This document shows, piece by piece, positions 42,401 to 53,078 of a stretch of 64,000 bases of DNA; position 1 is the first letter of the stretch; each line of letters starts with the position of its first letter. A program made the translations under genes and the position numbers. Where the stretch lies: NCBI GenBank assembly GCA_964655935.1, contig CAZZNY010000001.1:62001-126000 (forward strand), given 5' to 3'. This stretch comes from CAZZNY01 sp964655935. GTDB lineage: Bacteria > Patescibacteriota > Gracilibacteria > BD1-5 > UBA2023. Under the pieces are notes generated by a model. The model saw only the letters and a program-made list of their open reading frames with translations, was not told where the DNA came from and did no database searches.

Positions 42401-43192
42401 TTTCTGAAGTTCTTCCTGACTTATAACCTGACTTCCTATAATATCACAGGGAAACGCTATTTCACCTCATCCATCAGCATAATCCCGAAAAGGAAAACGA
42501 TTTGCAAGCTCGACTCCGCTCGGAAGTTTTCCTATATAACTCGCGGGAAGATTCTCTTTTTTCATAAAAGCAAGCTTTCCACTTCAAGTAGAAAGTAAAT
42601 CTACTGAACTTCCACTTGGTAACTCGGAAAGAGTTATGGATGGAAGTGCTATTACCTTACAATAGCCATCCCCTACAGCTTTTGCCACCATGCCATTGTA
42701 GTTTCCTTTGATATAAGCGGTATATGTTTCGGCATATGCTTTATCGACTGAAGGTGTTCTGAGTCTATATGATATTTCATCTGTTTCAGCGACACCAGCG
42801 ATTTGGTAAGATTTTTTATCTTGAGTGACAGAATAACTGTATTCTGCATCGAATTTCGGATCTAAAGGAATTCTATTCATAGTAAGAGCGTGAAGAACAG
42901 TGGCACCAATTGTTCATTGTTTCCATATTTCTCCGCTTCAGTAGGTGACAGATTTTGCATCGGTTGGTTCTGGAAAATCGCCAACCTTGGTCTGATAAAG
43001 AACAAGAGCTTTACTAATAGAATTGATATCCGATGATCTAACTACATCACGAGCGCTAGAAAAATAGGACATCAATGTTATTCAAGAAATACTTGCGAGA
43101 ATTCAGAGAATTACTATAGTTACAATGAGTTCCACAAGAGTGAATCATGTTGAAGAAACTGTTGGATATTTTTGTATTTTTTGTTTATTCAT
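39464..43192 (-). CDS. Giant pilin-anchored Cys-rich protein with thrombospondin type 1-like repeats
   Basis: 1242 residues. The start MNKQKIQKYPTVSSTGFTLV is a type IV pilin leader: G16, then FTLVE with Glu at +5, and a hydrophobic helix. G16 itself is a UGA codon. A pilin-like head of ~400 residues is followed by ~800 residues of Cys-rich modules. The early ones read CxYxCxxGYHTE(D/N)GGxxC and TWNGSxW...C. The last ones (SWSNNANCSATCGGGVYQQ, SWSDTSSCSATCGGGVKQQ) fit thrombospondin type 1 repeats, W-S-x-C-S-x-T-C-G-G-G. Almost all CGGG turns contain UGA. Two 354-bp units are nearly identical. Probably an exposed adhesin. TAA at 39464. Confidence 0.85.
39638..40345. repeat. Two tandem 354-bp units encoding paired TSP1-like modules
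   Basis: 39638-39991 and 39992-40345 match with only a few base differences; a 73-codon shadow frame is identical in both. Each unit encodes 118 residues, that is two modules (SWSDTSSC and SWSNNANC types). The length is a multiple of three, so copy number can change without breaking the frame. Confidence 0.92.
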
Positions 43193-43305
43193 AAGGGTTT
43201 GCTAATGGGTAAGTTCTTGAGAAAAATTTTTTGGTTAGCTATAAACGGAGGAGTCTATTGTATTTTCTCTTCAAATCCAAATGTAATTTTTATTTTAATC
43301 AAAGA

Positions 43306-43334
43306 AAAAAGCCTAGATGGTTATCTAGGCTTTT
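43306..43334 (-). terminator. Terminator of the lipoprotein gene
   Basis: AAAAGCCTAGAT / ATCTAGGCTTTT stem with a 4-base loop, 13 bp past the stop. Confidence 0.8.
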
Positions 43335-43347
43335 AGATGAAAAAACA

Positions 43348-43755
43348 TTATTTTGCTTGTGTCTTTGAAGTTCCTGAATTGATTTTTTTCTCCCCGTCGT
43401 AGATCTCGTAGTAGTATACCGTATCTGGTAAGAGTCATTTAAGTTCTACGAATCCTTCTTTTCCTTCAAATTCTGTAGTACTATCCATTTTTCATTCTAG
43501 ACCGTATTTGACCACAAGTTTTCCATAGTTTTTGAATGAAGTATTTCAGATAATCTGAGAAGTAGAAAGATCTTTGATGGCAGAAACCATTTTTTGTGAA
43601 AGTTCTTTTTGTTCTGGAGTTACGGTTACCTGTTTTTCAGTAGTTACGTCCGCTGTGGTATCTTTTTTGGTTGTCGATGTATCCGGAGTCGTTCCACAAG
43701 ATACGAGGACAAAAGCTGTTGCTATAAGAACAGAAGTGAAAAGTGATTTATTCAT
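43348..43755 (-). CDS. Predicted lipoprotein, 135 aa
   Basis: The start MNKSLFTSVLIATAFVLVSC is a lipoprotein signal with C20 as the lipidated residue (lipobox LVSC). The mature part has a Thr-rich linker, a helical stretch, and a C-terminal beta domain ending in VELKGLLPDTVYYYEIYDGE, which resembles a fibronectin type III edge. Function unknown. One UGA glycine near the middle. An upstream ATG at 43779 would put 8 residues before the signal and is less likely. It is divergent from the foreign gene at 43923. Confidence 0.75.
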
Positions 43756-43922
43756 AATATAAACAAAGGTTAATAACAAGTGACCTTATGATAGCGCGTT
43801 TTTTTTGTATGTCAAAATGAATTGATTGACATTTCAAATATCTAATTATAATGCGCGAGCCACAATGGTCATTTGGATATCCCGGATGTGCTAGTTTGTC
43901 GCATTACTTTTTGGAGTAAGGT

Positions 43923-44303
43923 GTGGAAAGTTGTGCTTTTGCAATCGATCACAATGGTGTGGAAAGGAATTTGGTATGTCAGTTACTTATGGGGAAAGTC
44001 GCTTCTGGCTTCTTACCTAATGGTAATATTGTCAAACCATCTTTTCAGCCATTTTCAAAACCTATATTCTTAGCTTCTGATAAAGAACTTCCTGTTCATG
44101 CCCACTTTGTGGTGCACGAGCTTATGAATGCTCATTTCAGATTTGCTCTGCAATATGGTCCGAGCGAGGCTTTTTTACTTTATCCTCATATACGAGGGGT
44201 TTCCGGACAGATGCATATTCTGCTCCTGGATAAAAACCGTCGTGTGCAGGATGAACGAAGATTGCCCATCAAGCTCTTTCACGAAAAGGGCCTCCAATTT
44301 TAG
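43923..44303 (+). CDS. Hypothetical protein, 126 aa, foreign codon usage
   Basis: Not recognised. GTG start at 43923 with GGAG six bases upstream. Stop TAG at 44301, then a GC-rich hairpin. No UGA codon; GGG, GGC, AGG and CTG appear, and GC content is above the surroundings. The sequence has several His and Phe (PVHAHFVVHELMNAHFRFAL) and a beta-like C-terminus (GQMHILLLDKNRRVQDERRL); no signal peptide. Like the gene at 14418 it is an isolated small gene with its own ribosome site and terminator. Recent acquisition is inferred from composition only. Confidence 0.7.
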   Translation: MESCAFAIDHNGVERNLVCQLLMGKVASGFLPNGNIVKPSFQPFSKPIFLASDKELPVHAHFVVHELMNAHFRFALQYGPSEAFLLYPHIRGVSGQMHILLLDKNRRVQDERRLPIKLFHEKGLQF

Positions 44304-44306
44304 ACG

Positions 44307-44335
44307 TTTCCCGGTCGCGCGACCGGGAAATCTTT
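44307..44335 (+). terminator. GC-rich terminator of the 126-aa gene
   Basis: TTTCCCGGTCGCGCGACCGGGAAA, a perfect palindrome followed by TCTTT. It is far more GC-rich than any other terminator in the window. Confidence 0.8.
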
Positions 44336-44404
44336 GTATTTGAATGATTTGTGTTTCTTCTAAAATTACTATAATGATTCGTAATATCATATAAATATTT
44401 AATT

Positions 44405-45562
44405 ATGTCTTGGTTTTCTCATATTCTTCAGATTAAGAAGAAATTTGAATCAAAAATTGAGACGCTCAATACGATTTATATTTCTAAAAAAGCCCTTCTT
44501 AGTAACTTTGATTATTTGAGTTCACTTCAAACAAATTGAGAGATTTTCCCGGTATTAAAATCGAATGCTTACGGACATGGAATTACTCAAATTGCGACGA
44601 TTCTTTGTGATAGAAAAATATCCTACATTGCAGTCGATAGTTATTATGAGGCCCTTCAGGTGCACGAAGTAAATCCAACTAAAATCCTTCTCATGGGTTA
44701 CATGTTGCCATCAAATTTTTCAGTGATGGATTTTTCTTGGATTACACCGGTAGTTTCTGATTTTGATTCTCTGGAAGCTCTCGGACAACTCGAAAAACAT
44801 ATCACTATCCATATTAAAATAGATACTGGAATGAATCGACTCGGATTTCGACCAGAAAGTTTACTGGATTTTATTCAAATCCTTAAAAAATATCCAAAAT
44901 TACATCTAGAAGGTGCTTGCTCGCATTTTGCCGAATCGGATGAGTACGAATCAGTTTTTTCAGAGAAACAACTGGTAACTTTTTCTGGGGCTTGTAAAAA
45001 TCTAGAAGAATTCTGATATCAATTGAAATACAAACATATCAATAATTCCGCTGCGACTATTCGAGGATTTTCTACCGGAAATAACAATGCAATGCGCGTA
45101 GGATTAGCACTTTATGGTATCAATCCTATTCCACATACTACAAAAGATTTTGCAGCAAATGATCGGTTACAACCGGTATTAAGTTTTCAATCCACCATCG
45201 TACACAAAAAACAGATAAAACAATGAGAAACGGTTTCATATGGTCGATCTTTTGTTGCACCGTGGGATATGGAAGTATGAATTGTTCCCGTAGGGTATCA
45301 TGAGTGAATCGATAGACGACTTTCATCTTCGTTTAGTTTTTTTATCTGAACAGTGAAAATTCCAGTCATCGGTCGAATTTGTATGAATATGTGTGTAGTA
45401 GATCTTACAAATAAATCAGCAAAAGTAGGAGATTCCATAGAAATAATTTCTGATCGAAAATGAGCGGAAAATTCCATAGAAATGATAGCAGATCAACTCG
45501 ACACAATCTCATATGAAGTATTGGTATGATTTGCCGAATCAATTCGAAGAGAAATAATATAA
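44405..45562 (+). CDS. alr: Alanine racemase
   Basis: 385 residues. The PLP lysine is K52 in VLKSNAYGHG, the second catalytic residue is Y279 in VSYGRSFV, and RVGLALYGINP, HIKIDTGMNRLGF, NNSAATIRG and GRICMNMCVVDL complete the family pattern. It converts L-Ala to D-Ala for peptidoglycan, feeding the MurF-type step. UGA encodes many glycines (EFGYQ, PVGYHEGIDRR). Start ATG at 44405; TAA at 45560. It is followed by 283 bp of repeat sequence. Confidence 0.96.
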
Positions 45563-45670
45563 TAATTCTTGATTTCGTGAATCTTTTCTTATAATCGGGA
45601 GAGATGAAAAAGTCTATAAAGTCGAAAGTGTTGTCACTCGCGAGGAGTTACGACGCAGTAATCTCTGTTG

Positions 45671-45809
45671 GCACGTCATCCCGGACGCAGCGCTAGCGTA
45701 GATCAGGGATCCATATTGCTTGTCCTCATTAGTATTTCTGAAAAATACCTAAAATAAGCTTAAATCTGATCCTCGTGATGGATCCCCGGGTCAAGCCCGA
45801 GGATGACGT
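45671..45809 (-). repeat. Composite palindromic element, copy 2 (reverse orientation)
   Basis: CACGTCATCCCGGACGCAGC ... GGATCC on one end and GGATCCCCGGGTCAAGCCCG-AGGATGACG on the other. Its reverse complement aligns with 33407-33541 in both arms and partly in the middle (CACGAGGAT, TATTTT, GAGGACAA). 45563-45845 holds no gene. Confidence 0.85.
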
Positions 45810-45845
45810 ACTATTTCTCTTAATTCTTAATTCCCAATTCCAAAG

Positions 45846-46889
45846 GTGAATCCACTTCAGATAATTTTTATACTTTCGGGTATCGTTATTTTTATTACTG
45901 GAATTGATGCAGCAAAAAAACAAAAATTTAACGCACTTCATTTTCTTGTGTTTATAGGTGTAGGTATTGGCTTGCTAGTATTTACGGTTTTTCCAAATGT
46001 TCTTGATCTTATTGGACAGATTTTTGGTGTGGCACGTTGAGCTGATGTCCTCGTCTATGGAAGTATTCTTTTCCTTATTTATTTTTCACTATTACTTCTG
46101 AATAAGGCTGAAAAGAATAGGGAAGACCTTACAAGATTAATCCGTGAAGATGCGATTCTTCATGCCGAAGTTACGACCCGAGAATTCCCTGAAGAGCCAA
46201 TTGCTTTTCTTATCAGGGCTTATAACGAAGCGGGAAGAATCGGAGAAGTTATCGAAACTATTACAAAAAACTGATATCATAAAATTCTCGTCGTAAATGA
46301 TGGATCGAAAGATAATACGACAGAAGTTCTCGAAAAATATCCAGAACTTATTGTACTCAGACATGCATTTAATCGTGGATGATGAGCGGCGCTCGAAACA
46401 GGATTAGAATATTTTCGTCGATATGGTGATTCACTTAAAGTTAAATACGTAGTCACATTCGATGCGGATGGTCAACATGATATTGCTGATTTAGTTCATT
46501 TTTTGGAAGCATTTAAGAATGATTCATCTCTCGATATTATTTTCGGTTCAAGATTTGTTACAAAAACTCGTACAAATGTTCCATTTATACGACGACTTAT
46601 TTTGATGGGTGGACGGTTATTTACGGTCATTCTTAGCAAGGTTCGACTCACAGATGCACATAATGGCTATAGAATGCTTACTCTTGAGACTGTAAAAAAG
46701 ATCCGACTTACGATGGATGCTTTCGAATATGCTTCTGAACTCATAGAAGAAGTACATAGAAAACAACTTCGATATGCGGAAGTTCCAGTGAATATTCTCT
46801 ATGATGAGTATTCATTATGAAAAGGGCAAAAAAATAGCAATGCAATCAATATCGTACTTAGAATGCTTTGGAAGAAATTTGTGAAATAA
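45846..46889 (+). CDS. Membrane-anchored family 2 glycosyltransferase with N-terminal DUF2304-like helices
   Basis: 347 residues. Three membrane helices fill the first ~100 residues (a DUF2304-like arrangement). A GT-A domain follows: PIAFLIRAYNEAGRIGEVIE, VVNDGSKDNTTEVL, FNRGGGAALETGLEYF, the metal-binding FDADGQHD and the acceptor-side DAHNGYRML. This resembles polyprenyl-phosphate sugar transferases such as dolichol-phosphate mannosyltransferase. GTG start at 45846; TAA at 46887. The next glycosyltransferase starts 11 bp later. Confidence 0.88.
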
Positions 46890-46900
46890 TATATCTTACA

Positions 46901-47938
46901 ATGGATTTTATTACCGTTTGAATTATCGCTAGAAATGAAGAAAAAGTTATCGGAAATACACTCTGGTATCTTTTTGATCAAACCTATTCGAAAGATAGTT
47001 TCGAGATTATCATTGTTGATGGTAATTCTTCTGATAAAACTCGAGAAGTTTCGTCGGAACTTTTAGAAAAGAGCTGAATTCAATATAAGGTTATTAATGA
47101 AAGAACTATTCAGAACAAATTTTGAGGTCCAAACTATGGTCACTCTTTTGCGAGAAATGTGATTATCGATCATGTTGATGAACGTTCAAAATATATCGCC
47201 TGGATTGATGCAGATTGTCGAGCTGATGATAAGTGGCTTGAGAGTTTACATGCGAGAATTATCGATACTTCAGATGATGTAGCTGCAGCAGGAGGTCCTC
47301 GGTACGTCGAAACTCAGTGATTAGTTCCAGATAATGAACTCATGTTGAATTACTATTTCACGAGCTGTATTATGAGCTTGGGAAATCCAGCTTTTTGTAA
47401 TAAAGTGGTTGAATATATGCCATCAGTTGCTGGTTATAATAGCATCTATAAGATAGAAATTCTTAAGGAATATTACTATGATACTACCTATCCATTTAAT
47501 ACAGATGATATAGAAATTAACTATCGACTTTCTAAGCATGGATATAAGTTTCTTTATTCTGGAGAAGCAAAAATATACCATCGACTCGATGAGACGGTGT
47601 GGCAATTTTTAAAACATATGATTATCTACGGAAAAGGTGCGACGAATGTAATGAAACTTCATAAAAGCTTACCTCGACTCTATATTCCTCTAGCGTTTTC
47701 ATATTTCCTTTACAGTGTTTTACTGCCTTTCCTTATGATTGGTTCTGGTTTGTATTTCGGATCAAGTCTTTATCCACTTTTTCCGTTTATTGGAGTCGCA
47801 CTTCTGGCTTTTGCAGTATTTATAGAGAATTTTAAAAAGACAAAAAAACTTAGTAGTTTATATGTTTTCCTTCTTGTACCCGCACATCCATTTATGTATG
47901 GATATGGGGTTTTGAAGGGATTAGTTCAAAAAAGGTAG
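46901..47938 (+). CDS. Family 2 glycosyltransferase with C-terminal membrane helices
   Basis: 345 residues. VGIIARNEEKVIGNTLWYLF, IIIVDGNSSDKTREVS, the metal site AWIDADCRADDKWLESL and TDDIEINYRLSKHGYKFLYS place it in the GT2 family. Three helices follow (LYIPLAFSYFLYSVLLPFLM, GLYFGSSLYPLFPFIGVALL, YVFLLVPAHPFMYGYGVLKG). It probably adds a sugar to a lipid-linked acceptor at the inner membrane face. ATG at 46901; TAG at 47936, immediately next to the stop of the converging cluster. Confidence 0.88.
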
Positions 47939-47955
47939 CTACATACTACCTTTTC
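47928..47955. terminator. Bidirectional terminator between the two glycosyltransferase groups
   Basis: AAAAAGGTAG / CTACCTTTT around CTACATA. Both stop codons (47936-47938 plus, 47939-47941 minus) lie in it. Confidence 0.7.
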
Positions 47956-48814
47956 CATATATATTCAAACAATAATCTTTTACAGCTCGTAGGAGGTATT
48001 TATAATTTCTGATTCAGAATCGTATAGGAAAGAGGGAAAAACTATAAGCAATCAAAAAAATCCAAGATATTGCATATTGTAGTCGATTCGCATGTTTTGA
48101 AAGAAAAAGGAGCCGATTACGAAACATAAGATATGTGTAGTATGGGGCTGTTTTTTTTCGTGCAGATTCTTCTTTATGGTACACTTCTACGCCATTTATT
48201 ACATATGTTGAAATTCACATCTTTTTAGCTTGGTGGCAGTAATCGTTTTCTTCCCAGTAGGCAAAGTACCTGTCATCAAGTAAACCAATAGTATCTAAGG
48301 TTTTTTTTGTAATAAGAAAACATGCACCAGAAACATAATCGGCCGGAGTATAATCTGTGGTGAGTTGCTTTAATCGACTTCATCCACCAGTCCAGAGACT
48401 CGTGATGTTTCCGCAGGACTGTACTATATTTTTATCATAATATTCTCGAACAATAGGTCAGAAGATTCATCCATCACTCAATTTTGCTTTTTGTATAAAA
48501 TCTCAAAGCGTTTTTTCTGGAATAATCGTATCGTTATTGAGTAAGAGAAAGAATTCATAATTTCAGCGTACCATTTGCCTGAGATTTTCATTATTTCCAC
48601 CAGTAAAACCGGCATTTACATCTAGTACTGTTATTATTATATTCTCAGTATCTTTATATAATTCTTTGAGTTTCTGTCATTCATTATTTCTGGAACCGTT
48701 ATCGAGTAGATAAATATCAAAATCCTGAAAATCTGATTGTTTCAGTGATTCAATACAATCGATTGTGTCTTGATATCAGTTCCAATTAAGAATCGATATG
48801 GCGAGAGTTTTCAT
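47939..48814 (-). CDS. Family 2 glycosyltransferase, rhamnosyltransferase-like
   Basis: 291 residues. ISILNWNGYQDTIDCIESL, YLLDNGSRNNEGQKL, VNAGFTGGNNE, the metal site LLLNNDTIIPE, DYVSGACFLITKKTLDTIG and YFAYWEENDYCHQAKKMG match the WbbL-type GT2 group, whose members often transfer rhamnose. That agrees with the rml genes in the same cluster, but the sugar is inferred. Last gene of the long polysaccharide operon. It overlaps the upstream methyltransferase gene by 29 bp. Confidence 0.88.
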
Positions 48815-49499
48815 TTTTTGATAGCTTTAAGATAATTGTTTTTGGAAAAATCTGACTCAATACATATCAAACAGGTAGCGTGAGTATCCACAATGGAATA
48901 TATTTGAGATAGGTGTTCAAAATGTTTTTATCAAACCATATAGTTATTCACATGATAAGTCTTTCAATTAACCTTTTTTTTGGATCAATCTTACAGGTCT
49001 GATCCGTTATGTCTATTTTTAGTAAAAACAGGAGCACGAGGTATATATGTGCGATTCCACGGGATTTTGCTTTATAAGTAATATTAAAACCATATTCATT
49101 AAAGGTTTTCTCAAGTTCGGAAAACTGAAAAACCCTTTTATGCCCTATTTGATTGAAATATTTTGGATTTATTTTGAGTAATATTTTCTCGGATTTATCG
49201 TAAGGAATCTCGATATATAATAGGCCATCATCCTTTAGATAATTCATTATTTTTTGCATGACTAAATCTAAATCAGAAACATGCTCTAAAACATCAAAAC
49301 AATATATCTCATCAAATCATTTTTTATCAAAAATCATCTCTTCTCAGGACGAACAAATATATTTTGCTTCAGGAAATTTTCTTTTGGAAGCAATGATATT
49401 TTCTTCGTCTATGTCTACACAAATAAGTTCTCATCTATTGATGAGCTCTGGAATATTTGATCAAGTTCCACATCAGAGATTTAGTATTTTCTTAGGCAT
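48786..49499 (-). CDS. SAM-dependent methyltransferase with C-terminal hydrophobic segment
   Basis: 237 residues. LNLGCGTGSNIPELI (two glycines by UGA), CVDIDEENI, EIYCFDVLEHVSDLDLVMQ and a beta-strand series fit a class I methyltransferase of the Methyltransf_11/23 type. The C-terminus has hydrophobic stretches (YIPLWILTLPVGYVLSQIFP) that may tie it to the membrane. In this cluster it probably methylates a sugar or lipid carrier intermediate. ATG at 49497-49499, three bases after the acyltransferase stop. Confidence 0.85.
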
Positions 49500-49501
49500 A
49501 A

Positions 49502-50020
49502 CTAAATGTTAGTTTTTATTAATTTAGCAGGATTTCAGATTGCGACTCAGTTATCTGGTATATCTTTAGTGACTATAGACATGGCTCATACAACAGCATT
49601 TTTTCAGATCTTCACTCAGGGAAGAATAGTGACATTGTATCATAACCATGCTCATTCTCAGATAGTGATCGGATCAGTTTTTGCATATTCACTTCTGCTT
49701 ATTGTATTGGTTTCTTTGTTCATTTTATGATTCGCAGAAATTATAGCAACATTATGTGAAATCATGGCATTGTCTCAAATATATACTCCATTATAGGCAT
49801 TGCAGTATAATCCAGCTCATATAAATACATTATTTCATATGGTTAGATTTTCAGAACCAACAAAATATACTGTATTAATTCCTGATAAGCTTCAAAAATA
49901 CTTAAATCATTTTCATATTTTTATCCCACATATCCTAAATAAGCAAGCAGCAAGAAAATATTTTATATGTTGTATAACTCAAAAGAATATTTTAATACAC
50001 GGTAGTAATATTTTTTTCAT
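49502..50020 (-). CDS. Left-handed beta-helix (hexapeptide repeat) O-acyltransferase
   Basis: 172 residues. Hexapeptide repeats run through the centre (LTIGNNVFIGAGLYCNAYNG, VYIGDNAMISHNVAII, ITIGEGAWLGYNVTILPG), with the catalytic-type His in SANHKMN. It resembles WbbJ/maltose O-acetyltransferases that acetylate sugars. The turn glycines are mostly UGA codons. A hydrophobic N-terminus (FFGVIQHIKYFLAACLFRIC) may sit at the membrane. The start overlaps the previous glycosyltransferase by 29 bp; TAG at 49502. Confidence 0.9.
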
Positions 50021-50762
50021 ACAACTTTGTATAAATAGTAAAAGTATAATACGACATATTCAATGACACTATGAATCCAGAAAGTCCATGTTTTATTAAT
50101 CAGTTAAAGATATACCACTGAACAAAAGAAAGAAATGGTTTCAAAGCCATGAATATAACTATTTTAGATTTGGAAAGTCCAGGGTATTTATAAAGTTCCT
50201 TTTCTGAATAAGTATTTATCTTATTGATATGATTAAAAATACTTTTATTGAGATCCTTATTGTCTTTGTTGATAATAAAATTTTCTGATGTTTTCTGATA
50301 ATTATTTTTTGCTTTGAGATAATTGTGAACTTCATCAGTGATGATTATCGCACTTTTTTTAAAGAGTCTTAATTGATTGAATACTACAAAAGATGGTCAG
50401 AGAAGATATACTTTCAATTTTATTTTGTATATAGAGTCAGTATTAGTGGAGATGAGTCATACAATCTCATCGCTAAGTTCTTTGGATAATTCTTCATCTC
50501 CATCAAGAATTAAACACCAATCATCTTCTGTTAATAAACTTTCAACCGCCCATTTTTTATCAGGATCAGCATATCATTTATTTTCGTGCACATAGACTTC
50601 TGCTCAGAATTTTTTTGCAATTCCAAAGGAATTATCAGTACTGGTTTGATCAATATAAATATGTCTGATATCTATTTTTGATTTTATATATTTTAATGAC
50701 TCAAATAACTTCGGAAGATTTGTTTCTTCATTATAGCCAACAGTAAGGATGTTGAGTTTCAT
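49992..50762 (-). CDS. Family 2 glycosyltransferase, WaaE/KdtX-like
   Basis: 256 residues. ILTVGYNEETNLPKLFESLK, YIDQTSTDNSFGIAKKFGAE, YADPDKKWAVESL and LILDGDEELSKELSDEI follow the short GT2 subfamily represented by WaaE/KdtX (lipopolysaccharide core glucosyltransferases). The acceptor here must differ, since nothing suggests lipopolysaccharide. ATG at 50760-50762; TAA at 49992. It overlaps the acyltransferase start by 29 bp, so translation may be coupled. Confidence 0.87.
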
Positions 50763-50775
50763 ATATATTGAAAAA

Positions 50776-51348
50776 TTATGGATTTAATCGAGATTTAATT
50801 ATTTTTGCTGGATTTCATCACACTATATCATAATCTTGAATTTCTTTTATAACGACGGATCCAGCTCAAATTATGCATCATTTTCATACATTTTTCATAA
50901 TGATACAGGAACTTCCTGCCCATACGTCTTCTCAAATTGTTACTGGGAACTCTTCTCATTCCTGTAATCTCATAGGAATATCTAATGATAGAAATCAGTG
51001 GCTCTTTCATCATGGAATAATTTGTACATAAGGTCACGACATAAAATTGTCTCAGATAGTACAAGATCAGATCATATTATAAGTTCAAATAGAAACATTA
51101 TTTCCTAATAAGACATTCCTATTTTGAATTACGGCTCAGTACATTATTAGCACATTGTTTCAGACAGTCTTCAGGTTGAATTTATAGAACCAGTATCGTA
51201 TCAGATCTCAGAGAAAAAACGGTATTTTACTTACAAATATTGCCGTGTAATAGTAATGCCATATATGTATTGGAATTTTTGATAGAATAATGAGTGGTAT
51301 TGCAGGTATTAGTGCTAGATATTTATATATTGTTATCAACTTTTTCAT
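50776..51348 (-). CDS. Hexapeptide-repeat acetyltransferase (serine acetyltransferase-like fold)
   Basis: 190 residues. An N-terminal hydrophobic helix (YLALIPAIPLIILSKIPI) is followed by left-handed beta-helix repeats (TVGNNVLIMYGAVIQNRNVL, VSIGTYNMIGSCTIGDNFMS, VTIGEDVWAGSSCIIMKNVG, CIIGAGSVVIKEI) and the terminal VGGNPAKIIKSRL seen in sugar O-acetyltransferases. It probably decorates the polysaccharide. Many repeat glycines are UGA. 13 bp separate its stop from the next gene. Confidence 0.9.
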
Positions 51349-51361
51349 AATTCTATTTTGA

Positions 51362-52156
51362 TTATTTTTTTATAAATTTCATAACTTTTTCTAGAAGTGA
51401 TCACGGAATAATTATATAGATAATATTTACTAGAATTCAAAAAATATAATTTGGGTAATTGTATCAATGTAAAAAAACTAATTTAAGAGAAGTGAATTTC
51501 ATTTTTGTAGTATTCCATCAAAAATTCGTTGTGTTGTTTTCGTGTATTCTGTATTTAAAAAGAAAATCGGGTAAATTATAAAATTTTGATATTTTACCTA
51601 TCTTAAGCCATAAATCATAATCGTCAGATTTATCATACTCTTTTTTTAAAAGTCATACTGTATCTAGTAGATCTTTTCTAAACATGACCGCTCAGCAAGC
51701 GAATTGATTTGATAGAATAATATGATTTCTGATTTCAATATCTGTTGTTTTGGTAATGATTTTATTTATTTCGTCTCAATTTTGATTAATAAGAACAACT
51801 GCAGATCAAACCATTCAATATTCAGGATTTTGTTCAAGAAATAGAATTTGTTTTTCGAGTTTTGTTGGTTCAATAACATCATCTTGATCGAGAAAACATA
51901 TATATTTTCCTTTTGCGCTTTGAAGTCAAAAATTTCGACTACCTACAATTCAAAGGTTTTGAGAATTTTTCATTAATGTTATTTGTGGATAATCTTTTTG
52001 AAATTGTTTAACAATCTCTTCAGAATTATCAGGAGAACAATCATTGATTACAATCATTTCCCAATCAGTATAGGCTTGATTTATAACTGAATTTATAGTT
52101 TCAGTTATAAATTTTGAGCCATTATATAGAGGTGTAATTATACTAACTTTTGTCAT
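51362..52156 (-). CDS. Family 2 glycosyltransferase
   Basis: 264 residues. VSIITPLYNGSKFITETINS, MIVINDCSPDNSEEIV, the metal site CFLDQDDVIEP, and SNQFACGAVMFRKDLLDTVG with DDYDLWLKIGK are standard for GT2 enzymes acting on surface polysaccharides. The donor sugar cannot be told. Several UGA glycines follow residue 68, where a standard-code reading would stop. It overlaps the upstream gene by 14 bp. No membrane helix, apart from a hydrophobic C-terminal stretch. Confidence 0.9.
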
Positions 52157-53075
52157 GAAAAAAATTATTACATTTGGTTATAAATGATTTTACTTGCATA
52201 ATTCAATTTTCCTCCTCTTTTTTTAAAAATTGATTCATTTTTTCAATTCAATTATCCTGTTCTTCTATATCATCAGGTCAATATAATATTCAACATCTTA
52301 AATCAGGATCTGGTTGCCACTCATCTTTTGATATATTGCTTTCTGGTATAACAACAGATTTACATCAACACATTATCGCATAATATGAGTAAAAAGTATA
52401 AGGATCGTATGAATAAAAAATTTCAGTCTTATTAAAAATTTCTGCCACTTTTTTGTGATTAAGTCAATCAATTTTTATTGAGTTTTGAAGATTGTGAATA
52501 TTTTTTTTTCATCTTCCTTTTCTCAAAATATAGGAACTTCATTTTCTCTCTCAAAAATTAATTTTTTTATAGATATTATTAAATATATAGATTAGCCTAA
52601 GTAAATTGTCTGAATTTTTATTGATTATAGGATCATTAAATACTTCTTGTTGAAAGAAATATAATTCATTTTCTCAGTAGTTAATCTCTCAACTTAATTT
52701 TCATGGTTTATTTAGAAACCATCTTACAACATTATTTGCTCCTGAAGGATTACCACTAACTATCTCAGGGTATACAATTATACTATTACTTTTATCAATA
52801 CTATTTATATTGGTAATAATAGGGGTATTGAAGCTTTTATATGTTTTGTAGGTGAATAAAAATTTTTTTATAAATATCTTCAAGGTTTCAATAATGTATT
52901 CAGCAACACCCCTAAGATTAAACTGTTTTATTCTTACTGGATGAGTGTAATTGAATAAATAGGCCTTTTCTCACAATTGATTTAACAGATGACATAAATA
53001 GTGCAATACTATTACACCTCAACTATTCTCATCAAATCAGGGGGAATATATTATGTATATTTTATTTTTTTTCAT
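52143..53075 (-). CDS. Glycosyltransferase-like protein
   Basis: 310 residues. The beginning (YIIYSPGFDENSGGVIVLHY-LCHLLNQLG) resembles the acceptor-binding start of GT4/GT-B enzymes. The end (FYSYDPYTFYSYYAIMCGCK-SVVIPE, WQPDPDLRCGILYGPDDIEE) resembles their donor-side loop with a conserved Tyr/Glu region. The middle is divergent, so the call rests on both ends and on the gene's place in the cluster. Native composition with many UGA codons. ATG at 53073-53075; TAG at 52143-52145. Confidence 0.65.
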
Positions 53076-53078
53076 AAA

